From: Microcaldota archaeon
Lineage (GTDB): Archaea > Micrarchaeota > Micrarchaeia > Micrarchaeales > CABMGC01
Assembly: GCA_021804095.1 (NCBI GenBank)
Contig: JAJZKQ010000003.1
Coordinates: 1 to 53,322 of the forward strand
Length of the DNA: 53,322 nt
Direction of reading: 5' to 3'
Part shown: positions 19,571-30,538 of the stretch, in pieces
Position numbering within the stretch: position 1 is the stretch's first letter
Layout: every line of letters begins with the position of its first letter
Notes under the pieces: model-generated
Database searches by the model: none
Told to the model about the DNA's origin: nothing
The model's input: the letters and a program-made list of their open reading frames with translations, nothing else
Program-made: the position numbers and the translations under genes

Positions 19571-21391
19571 ATGAGCAACAAAAAAACATATTTGCATTTG
19601 AATGGCAGAGCAATAGGATTCATAGAAGACCCTGTAAAATTCGTAAACGAGATAAGGCAATCTAGACGAAAAGGCCAGATTTCAGGAGAAGTCAATATAG
19701 CATACTTCGAAAAGAACGGAGAGATACATATAAACACCGACAGGGGCAGGCTCAGGAAGCCATACATAATAGTAGAAAACGGAAAGCCAAAGATGACAGA
19801 GGAACTGATGGCGAAACTAAAGAGAAAAGAGATAACCTTCAACTATCTCCTAAGGAGCGGCATAATGGAATATCTCGATGCTGAAGAAGAGGAGAACGCA
19901 CAGGTGGCTCTAAGCGAGAAAGATATAAACGAAAGCACAACACACATCGAGGTTAATTACACTTCGATATTCGGGCTTACCATAAATACTTCTCCATTCC
20001 CTGAACACAACGCATTGGCACGACATGCAATGAGCGCAAATTTTATTAAACAATCCCAGGGGCTCTTCACTACAAACTTCAACCACCGTTTCGATTCGAG
20101 AAGCTATCTTCTTTATTATCCTCAGATACCTGTAGTAACTACCGCTTCATATAGATCTACTGGACTTGAAACTCATCCTTCAGGCCAGAATTTCGTTGTT
20201 GCAATCTCAACATACTACGGATACAATATGGCAGACGCGATAGTGATAAATAAGGCAGCTGTTGATCGCGGAATGGGAAGAAGCATATTCTACAAATCCT
20301 ACAGCGACGAAGAGAGAAGATATCCGGGAGGGCAGAAAGACAGGTTCAAGATACCGTCTCCGACTGCAGACGGATACATGGGAGAACATGCATACTCAAA
20401 GCTAAGCGAGGATGGAATTATAGAGCCTGAAGTATCGGTTAGCGAAGGAGATGTCCTAATAGGCAAGGTTGCACCTCCAAGATTCCTAGAAGAGAATATA
20501 GGTGCCGGAGGCCTCGAAGAAAAAATGCGTGACGATTCCACATCTTTGAAAACAGGAGAGGTAGGAAAAGTAGACAGCGTAATTCTGACTGAGACATCAG
20601 GCGCAACTAAAATTGTGAAGGTTAGAATAAGAAGTCAGAGAGTACCAGAGAAAGGAGATAAGTTTGCAAGCAGGCACGGGCAGAAAGGAGTCATAGCCTT
20701 AATAGTGAATCAAGAAGATATGCCTTTCTCAGAAACTGGAATAGTGCCAGATTTGCTTCTAAACCCCCACTCAATACCTACAAGATTAACATTCGGCCAT
20801 CTCATGGAGATGCTTGCAGGAAAAGCCGGAGCAGTCAGCGGAAGGCAGACTGACGGAACCGCATTCGCAGGAGAGGGCAAAGAGAGGCTCAAAGAGTACG
20901 GCGAGATGCTCAAGAACACCGGATTTGATGAACACGGAGACGAAGTCCTTTATGACGGAATAACAGGCGTCCCATTTAAATCAAGGATATTTACCGGAGT
21001 AGTATACTACAACAGGCTCTACCATATGGTAAGCAACAAGATTCAGGTAAGAAGCAGAGGAAAGGTACAGATACTTACACACCAGCCAACTGAAGGGAAG
21101 GCCCGTCAGGGTGCACTCAGATTCGGTGAGATGGAACGTGACGCACTGATAGGACACGGCGCAAGCCTTCTTCTAAAAGAAAGAATGCTTGATCAATCAG
21201 ACAAGACAGTGGTATTGATATGCAAGGAGTGCGGAGAAATAGGCTATTATGATCATGTTAAAAGGGCTAATGTCTGTCCTATAGACGGCAACAGCCAGAT
21301 AGTCCCTGTGGAAATGAGCTATGCATTCAAAGTGCTTCTTGATGAGATAAAGTCGATGCACATAATGCCAAGCATAAAAATGAAGGAATGA
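19571..21391 (+). CDS. rpoB1: RNA polymerase subunit B' (C-terminal half of RpoB)
   Basis: GYNMADAIVINKAAVDRGMGRSIFY, GDKFASRHGQKGVIALI, GGLRFGEMERD-like ALRFGEMERDALIGHGAS. Confidence 0.97.
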   Translation: MSNKKTYLHLNGRAIGFIEDPVKFVNEIRQSRRKGQISGEVNIAYFEKNGEIHINTDRGRLRKPYIIVENGKPKMTEELMAKLKRKEITFNYLLRSGIMEYLDAEEEENAQVALSEKDINESTTHIEVNYTSIFGLTINTSPFPEHNALARHAMSANFIKQSQGLFTTNFNHRFDSRSYLLYYPQIPVVTTASYRSTGLETHPSGQNFVVAISTYYGYNMADAIVINKAAVDRGMGRSIFYKSYSDEERRYPGGQKDRFKIPSPTADGYMGEHAYSKLSEDGIIEPEVSVSEGDVLIGKVAPPRFLEENIGAGGLEEKMRDDSTSLKTGEVGKVDSVILTETSGATKIVKVRIRSQRVPEKGDKFASRHGQKGVIALIVNQEDMPFSETGIVPDLLLNPHSIPTRLTFGHLMEMLAGKAGAVSGRQTDGTAFAGEGKERLKEYGEMLKNTGFDEHGDEVLYDGITGVPFKSRIFTGVVYYNRLYHMVSNKIQVRSRGKVQILTHQPTEGKARQGALRFGEMERDALIGHGASLLLKERMLDQSDKTVVLICKECGEIGYYDHVKRANVCPIDGNSQIVPVEMSYAFKVLLDEIKSMHIMPSIKMKE

Positions 21392-21395
21392 TAAT

Positions 21396-23993
21396 ATGCA
21401 AGCTGAAGCAATAAATTATATACGATTTGGGATAGTATCCCCTGACGAAGTAAAAAAGATGAGCGTCGCGAAGCTTACTGTTCCAGACACTTACAATGAG
21501 GACGGTTATCCTATAGATGGGGGCCTCCTTGATCAACGCCTCGGAATAATCGATCCTGGACTTATATGCAAGACTTGCGGCGCGCGTGCAAAGACATGTC
21601 CAGGCCATTTTGGGCACATAGAGCTTGTAAAGCCAGTCATACACTCAGAATTCTCAAAAGTAATATACATGATCCTTCAGGCAACATGCATGAATTGCCA
21701 TAGGATTCTTCTTGATGAGGAACAGATAGAGGCTATTAAAAAAATAGAGGCAATAGATGCTCCAGAAGCAGCTTCAGGGATAGAGCGTGTAGTGCTTGAA
21801 AATGCAACAGAAGCAGAGTCCGAAGAGGCAAACGCAAAACTTACAAAACAGTCAAAAAATCAGAAAGCCAAAAAAGTAAAGAGGACAAAAAGATGCCCTT
21901 ACTGCAATGAGGAACAGACAAAGCTCAAGTTTTCCCAGCCTACATACTTTACTGCAGGAGACAGAAGGCTTAAACCAGATGAGATACGTGACATGCTTGC
22001 GAAAATAAGCGATGCGGACCTAAGCCTGTTAAACATAGATGCACACAGATCAAGGCCAGAGTGGCTCATAATAACTTCGCTGTTAGTGCCTCCTGTCAAT
22101 GTAAGGCCTTCAATAACACTAGAATCAGGAGAAAGATCCGAAGACGATTTGACACATAAGCTTGTAGACATAATGAGGATAAATCAGCGCCTCGAGCAGA
22201 ACATAAACGCAGGAGCGCCACAGATAATAATAGATGACCTCTGGGAACTTCTCCAGTATCACGTTACCGCATACTTCAATAATGAAGCATCAGGAATCCC
22301 TCCTGCAAGACACAGAAGCGGGAGGGCCCTCAAAACCCTTGCGCAGAGGCTCAAGGGCAAGGAAGGGAGATTCAGGTATAATCTAAGCGGAAAGAGAGTA
22401 AATTACTCCGCAAGGACTGTCATAAGTGTAGATCCCTACCTAGATATAAACGAAGTAGGTGTGCCTCAAGAGATTGCTGAAAAACTGACTGTTCCATTCT
22501 ATGTAACGCAGTGGAATCTCCAATTTGCAAAGGAGCTTGCTGAGAGGACTACCTACCCTATGATACTAAATATAATCTTGCAGGATGGCAAGAGACTCAG
22601 AGTGCTGGAAGGAAACAAAGAGGAAATAATGAAGAGCATAATTCCGGGAACAATAATGGAGCGCCAGATAATCGATGGCGACATAGCACTTTTCAACAGG
22701 CAGCCTTCACTACACAGAGTCTCAATAATGGCACACAGAATAAAAGTTCTTCCAGGAAAAACATTCAGGATAAACTACTGCGCAACCGCACCTTACAATG
22801 CAGACTTCGACGGAGACGAGATGAACCTCCACGTACCGCAGACATTGGAGGCACAGGCAGAGGCAAGGCATCTCATGGAAGTCCAGTACCAGATATTCTC
22901 CCCAAGAGACGGCTCAGCAATAATAACCAACAGCGAAGACGGAATCAGCGGCATGTATGCACTTACAAAAGACACAAATTTCATAACGAAAGACCTAGCA
23001 TGCTACCTTATGGGGATATGTGGTGTCTATGAACTGCCAAAGGCAAACAAAGACGGCATGTATTCGGGAAAAGAGATATTCTCCATGATCCTACCTAAAA
23101 AGCTTAATTACAGCCAGAAAACCAAGATGGGGACTTTCGTAATAAAAGACGGAAAGCTCATCGAAGGAGTAGTTACAAAAGAGACTTATGGCAGGGACAA
23201 TGGTCTTGCCATAAAGATAGCTATGGACTTCGGCTATGAAGAGCTTAGAAAATTCATATATGTCTCATCCAAGCTTTCAGACGCATACGTAACTCTTGCC
23301 GGAGTCACTGTAGGGGTTAAAGAATACTCTATAGACAAAAAGACAGAAGATGAGAAAGAGAAAATACTAAACGATACCTTCAATAAGATAGAGAAGATGA
23401 TAGAAGGATACAAGACTGGGAAGTTTGAACCTCTGATTGGTTATACTCCAAAAGAGTCCCTGGAGCGAATGATAATCGCAGAACTCAATTTAGCCAGAAG
23501 CAATGCTGGAGAATATCTTGCAAGGCATTCAAGCGAATCCAACAGCGCAGTAGAAATGGCCCTTTCAGGATCAAGAGGAAGCATACTCAACCTAGAACAG
23601 ATGTCCATGTTTCTTGGCCAGCAGGCAACCCTAAGCGGAGGAAGAATAAAAAGAGGCTATTACACAAATAGGCTTCTGCCTCACATAAAACCTGGAGATG
23701 TAGGGCCAACTGCAAGAGGATTCATAATAACAAACTACTATGGGGGCCTCTCTCCTATAGATATTTTCAGCCATGCGGTAGGTTCAAGAGGTTCAGAGGT
23801 ATACAAGGCACTCCTAACAGGAAGATCAGGATACCTGTATCGTAGGCTCTCCAACGCACTTCAGGATTATTATGTAAAGAAAGATCTAAGCGTCAGAGAC
23901 ATAAACAATAACATAATTGAGACTGTTTACGGTGCAGATGCCATAGATCCTGTAAAGGTACAGTTTGCGAAGATGAGCGAAGAGGAAGAGTGA
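21396..23993 (+). CDS. rpoA1: RNA polymerase subunit A'
   Basis: [26 protein letters not shown]. Confidence 0.98.
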   Translation: MQAEAINYIRFGIVSPDEVKKMSVAKLTVPDTYNEDGYPIDGGLLDQRLGIIDPGLICKTCGARAKTCPGHFGHIELVKPVIHSEFSKVIYMILQATCMNCHRILLDEEQIEAIKKIEAIDAPEAASGIERVVLENATEAESEEANAKLTKQSKNQKAKKVKRTKRCPYCNEEQTKLKFSQPTYFTAGDRRLKPDEIRDMLAKISDADLSLLNIDAHRSRPEWLIITSLLVPPVNVRPSITLESGERSEDDLTHKLVDIMRINQRLEQNINAGAPQIIIDDLWELLQYHVTAYFNNEASGIPPARHRSGRALKTLAQRLKGKEGRFRYNLSGKRVNYSARTVISVDPYLDINEVGVPQEIAEKLTVPFYVTQWNLQFAKELAERTTYPMILNIILQDGKRLRVLEGNKEEIMKSIIPGTIMERQIIDGDIALFNRQPSLHRVSIMAHRIKVLPGKTFRINYCATAPYNADFDGDEMNLHVPQTLEAQAEARHLMEVQYQIFSPRDGSAIITNSEDGISGMYALTKDTNFITKDLACYLMGICGVYELPKANKDGMYSGKEIFSMILPKKLNYSQKTKMGTFVIKDGKLIEGVVTKETYGRDNGLAIKIAMDFGYEELRKFIYVSSKLSDAYVTLAGVTVGVKEYSIDKKTEDEKEKILNDTFNKIEKMIEGYKTGKFEPLIGYTPKESLERMIIAELNLARSNAGEYLARHSSESNSAVEMALSGSRGSILNLEQMSMFLGQQATLSGGRIKRGYYTNRLLPHIKPGDVGPTARGFIITNYYGGLSPIDIFSHAVGSRGSEVYKALLTGRSGYLYRRLSNALQDYYVKKDLSVRDINNNIIETVYGADAIDPVKVQFAKMSEEEE

Positions 23994-23997
23994 TTGT

Positions 23998-25053
23998 ATG
24001 AAAGAATCAAAAAATAAAAAATTCACAGTAAATTACGGAGAACCTGTAGGGATGCTTGCCGCGCAATCTATAGGAGAACCTGGAACCCAGATGATTCTAA
24101 GGACATTCCACTATGCAGGAATAGAGGCAACAATAGCAACATCAGGTCTTCCAAGAATAGTAGAATTGGTAGACGCAAGGAAGAAGCCTGCGACCCCGAT
24201 AACCTATGTCTATCTTAACTCATCGACAAAATCCAACTTTGAAAAGGCCGAGCATACTGTAAAGATGATAAATGAGGTAAGGATGGAAAACATAGCCAGA
24301 CGTGCAATAGAAAGTTTCTCAAAAGGCGCAATAAAATTCATACTGGACAAGCAGGCTCTTGTAGCAAACGATCTTACTCCATCAAATGTTGCACAAAAAT
24401 TATCAAAGGCAATGGAAGTTGAGGCAAAGGTATCAGAAGACGGAAATATAATAGTAAAGCTCAAAACAAAGAACCTAAGCGAAATAAGACAGACAAGCGT
24501 AAGGATAATGCGCAAGACCATACAAGGCATAGAAGGCGCAGGAAAGGCTGTAATACAAAGGACAAAAGAAGGAGAATTCTACATAGTGGCAGCAGGAAGC
24601 AATATCGAGGGAATAATCGACACAGAAGGCATAGACCGTTCCAGGCTGTACACGAACGATGTCTTTGCCATGCATCGATTATTCGGGATAGAAGCAGCAA
24701 GGAATACAATCGTTAATGAGTTGAAAAAGACACTTGACGAACAGAAGATAGATGTAGATGAGAGGCATATCATGCTTGTTGCAGACGCCATGACTTATTC
24801 TGGAGATATAAAAGGAGTAGGCAGACATGGTCTCAGCGGACAGAAAAATTCAGTATTCGCAAAGGCAGCATATGAAGAAACAATAAAACATCTTGTAAAT
24901 GCCGCTTCTTTCGGAGAGATAGATCCTATGAGAGGCGTAACTGAAAATATTCTTGTAGGAAAACAGATACCTATAGGTACCGGATCTGTCAGGCTCGCAG
25001 TTAAAAAGGAAGAGATAAAAAAACCAAAGGCAACAGCGCAATCAAAAGAATAG
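23998..25053 (+). CDS. rpoA2: RNA polymerase subunit A''
   Basis: [28 protein letters not shown]. Confidence 0.98.
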   Translation: MKESKNKKFTVNYGEPVGMLAAQSIGEPGTQMILRTFHYAGIEATIATSGLPRIVELVDARKKPATPITYVYLNSSTKSNFEKAEHTVKMINEVRMENIARRAIESFSKGAIKFILDKQALVANDLTPSNVAQKLSKAMEVEAKVSEDGNIIVKLKTKNLSEIRQTSVRIMRKTIQGIEGAGKAVIQRTKEGEFYIVAAGSNIEGIIDTEGIDRSRLYTNDVFAMHRLFGIEAARNTIVNELKKTLDEQKIDVDERHIMLVADAMTYSGDIKGVGRHGLSGQKNSVFAKAAYEETIKHLVNAASFGEIDPMRGVTENILVGKQIPIGTGSVRLAVKKEEIKKPKATAQSKE

Positions 25054-25085
25054 TCAGTATAGGATCAAAATCAAAGATCGCATAG

Positions 25086-25407
25086 GAATAGATGGATATA
25101 TGCTACTCAAAGACGTAGAAAAACGTGTCTGCGGCTCGGAGAAGAACGGAATAATCTACCCTTTGTATGATGGTTTCTCACTTGCAAACGTTCCCAATAC
25201 TGCCCTTGAAATCCTAGGCGCAAAGCCCGTAGGAAAAACTCTCGACAAATCCATAACCAGGCATATAGACACAAAAAACATAAAGAAAATAGTGGTGTTA
25301 TTGCTGGACGGTTTCGGCTATGACATGTTCCTCAAATCACTGGAATATGCATCATTCTTCAGGAAAGCTGCTGATAATGGCATATTTGCGCCTATAACAA
25401 GCGGATT
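25086..25407 (+). repeat. 322-bp exact direct repeat, copy 1 (second copy 26473..26794)
   Basis: By-eye base comparison; includes 14 nt upstream of the start codon and about 100 codons of the phosphodiesterase gene. Confidence 0.9.
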
Positions 25408-26368
25408 TCCATCTTCAACTGCAGTTTCAATAACTACTATGAATACAGGCGAAATTCCTACCAGGCATGGAATCATATCCTGGATCCTATATTCTGAGAA
25501 TTCAAACGAAATAATAAACGCCTTAGAGGATAATGCAGACAAGAAAAACAGAAAACTAAGCCAAGATATACTCCATACAAAAGCCACAGTATATGGGAAT
25601 TTTAAAAAGTCAGGAATACATCCATATACTCTCATAGACCGCCAAATTGACAAAACCGACTATAATCAGCTCTTCAGGTCAAAAAGAACAGGCATCCATC
25701 ATGTAAAGGACTCAGACTTTGCAATAAAGCTCAGAAAGATGCTGGAGGACGAGAAAGGAAAATCCTATTTCTATGCATACCTAAACGGGATAGACACAAT
25801 TACCCATGTACACGGACCCCACACGGAAGAATCGGAAGCCGAGATACTTCTTATATCGAATGCACTTGAGTCCGGTTTCCTGAGCAGAATCTCAAAAAAG
25901 ACAGCATCAGAAACTCTTCTGATAATTACAGCAGATCACGGGCATACCCGAATAGATCCTAAAAAAACAGTATATCTGAATGCATTTAAAAAACTTAATA
26001 ATTATTATAAATCTGACAGAACTGGAAGACCAATACTCCCTATAGGCGGTCCCAGATATGTATTCCTGCACATAAAGCCAGAAAAGCTAGAAGACGCCTA
26101 CGAATTTCTATCGGAAAAACTCTCAAAAACAGCAAAGGTAATCAAAACCGCAGAGGTATCTGAACTTGGGAAATTTCTGGGCCACAGGGAAAATAAAAGA
26201 TTTCTAAAAAGAGTAGGAAACCTCCTAATACTTCCATATTCGGGAAGATCTGTCTGGTATCAGCATGCAAAAGGTCATAAAGAAAGCAACATAGGCACAC
26301 ACGGAGGCCTCAGCAGGGAAGAAATGCTGATACCTTTTGTAGCTGTAAGGCTCTCCGAAATTCCATGA
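25100..26368 (+). CDS. Type I phosphodiesterase/nucleotide pyrophosphatase-like (alkaline phosphatase superfamily), copy 1
   Basis: VVLLLDGFGYDMF, GFPSSTAVSITTMNTG, NGIDTITHVHGP, TADHGHT. Confidence 0.85.
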   Translation: MLLKDVEKRVCGSEKNGIIYPLYDGFSLANVPNTALEILGAKPVGKTLDKSITRHIDTKNIKKIVVLLLDGFGYDMFLKSLEYASFFRKAADNGIFAPITSGFPSSTAVSITTMNTGEIPTRHGIISWILYSENSNEIINALEDNADKKNRKLSQDILHTKATVYGNFKKSGIHPYTLIDRQIDKTDYNQLFRSKRTGIHHVKDSDFAIKLRKMLEDEKGKSYFYAYLNGIDTITHVHGPHTEESEAEILLISNALESGFLSRISKKTASETLLIITADHGHTRIDPKKTVYLNAFKKLNNYYKSDRTGRPILPIGGPRYVFLHIKPEKLEDAYEFLSEKLSKTAKVIKTAEVSELGKFLGHRENKRFLKRVGNLLILPYSGRSVWYQHAKGHKESNIGTHGGLSREEMLIPFVAVRLSEIP

Positions 26369-26472
26369 TACTGCAATTTCAGAATACTAGAATTCTGATT
26401 TCTAATTTCTACTATCTCACCCAGATCTATGAAAAGCGAACTCACATATAAAGAACCCTAAGTCCAAAACCT

Positions 26473-26794
26473 GAATAGATGGATATATGCTACTCAAAGA
26501 CGTAGAAAAACGTGTCTGCGGCTCGGAGAAGAACGGAATAATCTACCCTTTGTATGATGGTTTCTCACTTGCAAACGTTCCCAATACTGCCCTTGAAATC
26601 CTAGGCGCAAAGCCCGTAGGAAAAACTCTCGACAAATCCATAACCAGGCATATAGACACAAAAAACATAAAGAAAATAGTGGTGTTATTGCTGGACGGTT
26701 TCGGCTATGACATGTTCCTCAAATCACTGGAATATGCATCATTCTTCAGGAAAGCTGCTGATAATGGCATATTTGCGCCTATAACAAGCGGATT
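26473..26794 (+). repeat. 322-bp exact direct repeat, copy 2 (first copy 25086..25407)
   Basis: By-eye base comparison, constant offset of 1387 nt. Confidence 0.9.
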
Positions 26795-27764
26795 CCCTTC
26801 CACTACTGCGGCATCCATAACTACGATAAATTCGGGACTCACTCCAAAAGAGCACGGCCTTTTAGAGTGGACATTGTATTTTGATGAAATAGATCAGATA
26901 ATAAACACACTTCCATTCACCTCAATTGCAAACGAGCCTCTCAAGGGCAAGGAGAATCCAAAAATCCTATACAGCGGCATAACCATATACGACAATGCAA
27001 AAAAATCACAAGTGCATCCATATACCCTTCTTGATCTTAAGATAGAATCTTCGGAATACAACAAACATTTCAAAACTAAAAAGACAAGCGAAACGCATAT
27101 AAAAAACTCAGACTTTGCAATAAAGATCAGAAAGATGCTGGAGGACGAGAAAGGAAAATCCTATTTCTACGCATACCTAAACGGAATAGACACAATTACC
27201 CATGTACACGGACCCCACACGGAAGAATCGGAAGCCGAGATATTATCTATATCCCATTCTCTTGAAGACGGTCTTCTAAGCAAGATCTCAAAAAAGACAG
27301 CATCAGAAACTCTTCTGATAATCACAGCAGATCACGGCCATACTTCTATAAAACCCGAGAATGTTTTATATCTCAACAAATATAAAAAATTAAATGATTA
27401 CTATGCAAGGGGAAAAAATGGAATGCCTATACTGCCATATGGGGGACCTAGAGATGTATTCCTGCAGATAAAGCCAGAAAAGCTGGAAGACGCCTACGAA
27501 TTTCTATCGGAAAAACTCTCAAAAACAGCAAAGGTAATAATACTTACAGATTCTGTCATCAGAGATCTTTTCGGTAATGAACGCCAAAACAAAAAATTCA
27601 AGTCAAGGATTGGAAACCTCCTAATACTTCCATATCAAGGAAGATCTGTCTGGTATCAGCATGCAAAAGGTCATAAAGAAAGCTACATAGGCGTACACGG
27701 AGGCCTCAGCAGGGAAGAAATGCTGATACCTTTTGCAGCTGTAAGGCTCTCCGAAATTCTCTAA
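26487..27764 (+). CDS. Type I phosphodiesterase/nucleotide pyrophosphatase-like, copy 2
   Basis: Same metal/nucleophile motifs as copy 1 (GFPSTTAASITTINSG, THVHGP, TADHGHT) with a divergent central part. Confidence 0.85.
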   Translation: MLLKDVEKRVCGSEKNGIIYPLYDGFSLANVPNTALEILGAKPVGKTLDKSITRHIDTKNIKKIVVLLLDGFGYDMFLKSLEYASFFRKAADNGIFAPITSGFPSTTAASITTINSGLTPKEHGLLEWTLYFDEIDQIINTLPFTSIANEPLKGKENPKILYSGITIYDNAKKSQVHPYTLLDLKIESSEYNKHFKTKKTSETHIKNSDFAIKIRKMLEDEKGKSYFYAYLNGIDTITHVHGPHTEESEAEILSISHSLEDGLLSKISKKTASETLLIITADHGHTSIKPENVLYLNKYKKLNDYYARGKNGMPILPYGGPRDVFLQIKPEKLEDAYEFLSEKLSKTAKVIILTDSVIRDLFGNERQNKKFKSRIGNLLILPYQGRSVWYQHAKGHKESYIGVHGGLSREEMLIPFAAVRLSEIL

Positions 27765-27829
27765 ATTTATTTCATAACTGAAAAAGCCCATACCTAACGT
27801 TTATTAAAACATTTCAATACTAATTTATT

Positions 27830-29374
27830 ATGGCAACTGATACCATTCTTATAATCGATTTCGGCGGGCAATATTGCCATTTAATAGGAAGGCGTATAAG
27901 GGAAATGGGTGTCTATTCTGAAATAGTGCCATATGACATAAGCAAAAAAGAGCTCGTGTCAATGAAGAGGAACATGAATATAAAAGGCATAGTATTATCA
28001 GGAGGGCCTCTAAGCATTTATTATCCAGACTCTCCGAAAATGGACAAAAAAATACTCGAATCCGGAATTCCAATACTTGGAATATGCTATGGCCATCAGC
28101 TTCTTGCGGATTATATTGGAGGAAGAGTCGAAAAAACTCCAAAGCCAGAATACGGAAACGCGACAGCCAGAATAATAAAAAACAGCAGCATACTAAAAGG
28201 TCTAAAAACCAAGGAAGAGGTATGGATGAGCCATGGTGACAGCGTAACAGAACTTCCTAAAAATATCTCAATTATTGCAAGCAGTACAAACTGTAGGATA
28301 GCCGCATACGAAGACAAAAAGAAGGCGATATTCGGGATACAATGGCATCCTGAAGTTGTACATACTAAAAACGGTTCAAAAATATTCTCAAACTTTATCT
28401 TCGAGATATGCAAATGCAAAAAAGAATGGAACGCTAAGAAGAATATAACACAATACCTAAACAATGTAAAAAATGAAATAGGAAAAGGACACGCCATAAT
28501 GGCGCTCAGCGGCGGAATAGATTCAACTACTGCAGCGGCAATAGCCTCAAAGGCGATAGGAGACCGTCTTACTGCTGTATTTGTTGATACGGGGCTCATG
28601 CGGGAAGGAGAGCCTCAAAGCATCTCAGAAATGGCCAAAAAGCTAGATATAAATCTTGTAAGCATAAATGCAGCAGATAAATTCCTTGCAGAATTAAAAA
28701 ACATGAAAGATCCCGAAGCAAAAAGAAAGATAATAGGCAGGGAATTTATCCGGGTATTCGAGGAAGAGGCAAGAAAACACAAGGCAGAATTCCTCATACA
28801 GGGTACTATATATCCTGACAGAATTGAGTCGGGCCACTCAAAGAATTCAAGCATTATAAAGACCCATCATAATGTTGGAGGAATACCGTCCGACTCAAAA
28901 TTCAAGAAAATTGTAGAACCATTAAGAGACCTATACAAAGACGAGGTAAGAAGTTTAGCAAAAAATATCGGCATTCCGGACGAAATGGTTTATAGGCAGC
29001 CTTTTCCAGGACCTGGTCTTGCAGTCAGGATAATTGGGGAAATAACAACAGAGAAAGTAAAAATACTTAAAAAAGCAGATTCCATATTGTGTTCAGAAAT
29101 TGAAAAAATCCCAATAAAAGAAAGACCATGGCAGTATTTCGCTGTCCTTACCGGAATAAAAAGTACTGGCGTAAAAGGGGATTCAAGGGCTTATGGGGAT
29201 GTAATCGCATTAAGGGCAGTCGAAAGCAAGGAAGCAATGACAGCCAATTTTTCTTCAATTCCTTACGAAACACTCGAAAAAATATCAGGAAGAATAACCG
29301 CTGAAATACCTTCTGTTGTACGCGTTGTATACGACATAACTAATAAACCCCCTTCAACAATCGAGTGGGAATAA
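27830..29374 (+). CDS. guaA: GMP synthase, glutamine amidotransferase and synthetase in one chain
   Basis: GICYGHQLLADYIGG amidotransferase; ALSGGIDSTTAAAIA PP-loop; C-terminal RVVYDITNKPPSTIEWE. Confidence 0.97.
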   Translation: MATDTILIIDFGGQYCHLIGRRIREMGVYSEIVPYDISKKELVSMKRNMNIKGIVLSGGPLSIYYPDSPKMDKKILESGIPILGICYGHQLLADYIGGRVEKTPKPEYGNATARIIKNSSILKGLKTKEEVWMSHGDSVTELPKNISIIASSTNCRIAAYEDKKKAIFGIQWHPEVVHTKNGSKIFSNFIFEICKCKKEWNAKKNITQYLNNVKNEIGKGHAIMALSGGIDSTTAAAIASKAIGDRLTAVFVDTGLMREGEPQSISEMAKKLDINLVSINAADKFLAELKNMKDPEAKRKIIGREFIRVFEEEARKHKAEFLIQGTIYPDRIESGHSKNSSIIKTHHNVGGIPSDSKFKKIVEPLRDLYKDEVRSLAKNIGIPDEMVYRQPFPGPGLAVRIIGEITTEKVKILKKADSILCSEIEKIPIKERPWQYFAVLTGIKSTGVKGDSRAYGDVIALRAVESKEAMTANFSSIPYETLEKISGRITAEIPSVVRVVYDITNKPPSTIEWE

Positions 29375-29446
29375 TCTAAAATAACTCTAAACAAAATTCC
29401 CGGAGAGCTAGAAAACCCATATAAATATTGTCTACGTATAAGCCAT

Positions 29447-30538
29447 ATGGAAATAACCGAAAGCAAATTAGGAAACTGTAAAAATGCATATACTTTTGAT
29501 GAGCTTCTAATGCTTCCCGGATACGCACAAATGAGCCCAAAAGATATAGACTCCTCTTCCTTGCTTGACGGGATAACTCTAAATTCTCCTTTCCTCTCAG
29601 CAGCAATGGATACTGTAACAGGACCTGAAATGGCCATAGCGTTAGGGCTCAGCGGCGGCCTTGGCGTAATACATAGAAACTGCAGTACTGAAGAGGCATT
29701 AGAAATGCTTAGGAAAGTCAAATCATTCAAAATTCCCGGAAGTAATGCCCATGCCACAAAAGATAAGAAAGCCAGGCTAGCTGTAGGTGCAGCCATCTCT
29801 TCAGAAGTTGAGCGCGCAATAACAATAGCCGAAGAAGCCGACATATTATTTACTGATGTTGCAAGCTTCCACAACCAAAAGATCTTTGAATCAGTTAAAA
29901 AGATAATCAAATCTACAGGTAAGAAGATAGTAATAGGAAACCTAGGCACAGAGCAAGGGGTACTCCACGCAATAAAAGAAATAGGTTCGGAAAACATATC
30001 CGGAATAAAGGTTGGGATGGGAGGAGGTTCTATATGCACCACTACAGATGTTACTGGAGTGGGTTCTCCTGTTCCTTTCGCTTTGGAAGAAACTACCTCA
30101 GCTCTAAGAAAAATGAAACTCTCAATACCAATAATCGCTGACGGCGGAATACGCAGGCCTAGAGACATAGCCATATCCTTCGGTCTCGGAGCATCATTTG
30201 TTATGCTCGGGAACATGCTAGCACGCTGCGATGAAAGCCCAGGCCAGAAAATAGAAAAAGACGGAAAACAATATAAGGTATATTGGGGGATGGGAAGCCG
30301 CGAGGCACGAGCAAAACGCGCAGCACTTGACAGATATCAAGATTCAGGAAAGGACATAGCCGAAGGAATAAAAATATATGTAGAAGCGGAAGGTCCTGTA
30401 AGTGATATGGTAGATAGGCTCACTTCCACTCTTAAAACCTCAATGGGATACGTAGGAGCTAGAAACATTTCCGAGATGGGAACAAAGGCTAACTTTGCAG
30501 TAATAAGGCCCAAGGAAGAGAAAAAGGGGGTAGAATGA
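29447..30538 (+). CDS. guaB: IMP dehydrogenase-like (IMPDH/GMPR family) lacking CBS domains
   Basis: SAAMDTVTGPEMAIAL, GGGSICTTTDVTGVGSP, YWGMGSREA..DRYQDSGK, SMGYVGA. Confidence 0.88.
   Translation: MEITESKLGNCKNAYTFDELLMLPGYAQMSPKDIDSSSLLDGITLNSPFLSAAMDTVTGPEMAIALGLSGGLGVIHRNCSTEEALEMLRKVKSFKIPGSNAHATKDKKARLAVGAAISSEVERAITIAEEADILFTDVASFHNQKIFESVKKIIKSTGKKIVIGNLGTEQGVLHAIKEIGSENISGIKVGMGGGSICTTTDVTGVGSPVPFALEETTSALRKMKLSIPIIADGGIRRPRDIAISFGLGASFVMLGNMLARCDESPGQKIEKDGKQYKVYWGMGSREARAKRAALDRYQDSGKDIAEGIKIYVEAEGPVSDMVDRLTSTLKTSMGYVGARNISEMGTKANFAVIRPKEEKKGVE

Noticed and set aside
18064-21391. rpoB interrupted by a frameshift or stop
   Set aside because: The break falls at the known B''/B' split position, with clean stop, spacer and new ATG; interpreted as a true gene split.
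25100-27764. Tandem phosphodiesterase genes as an assembly duplication artefact
   Set aside because: Central segments and intergenic flanks differ substantially, so two real copies exist; artefact remains testable only for the exact 322-bp block.
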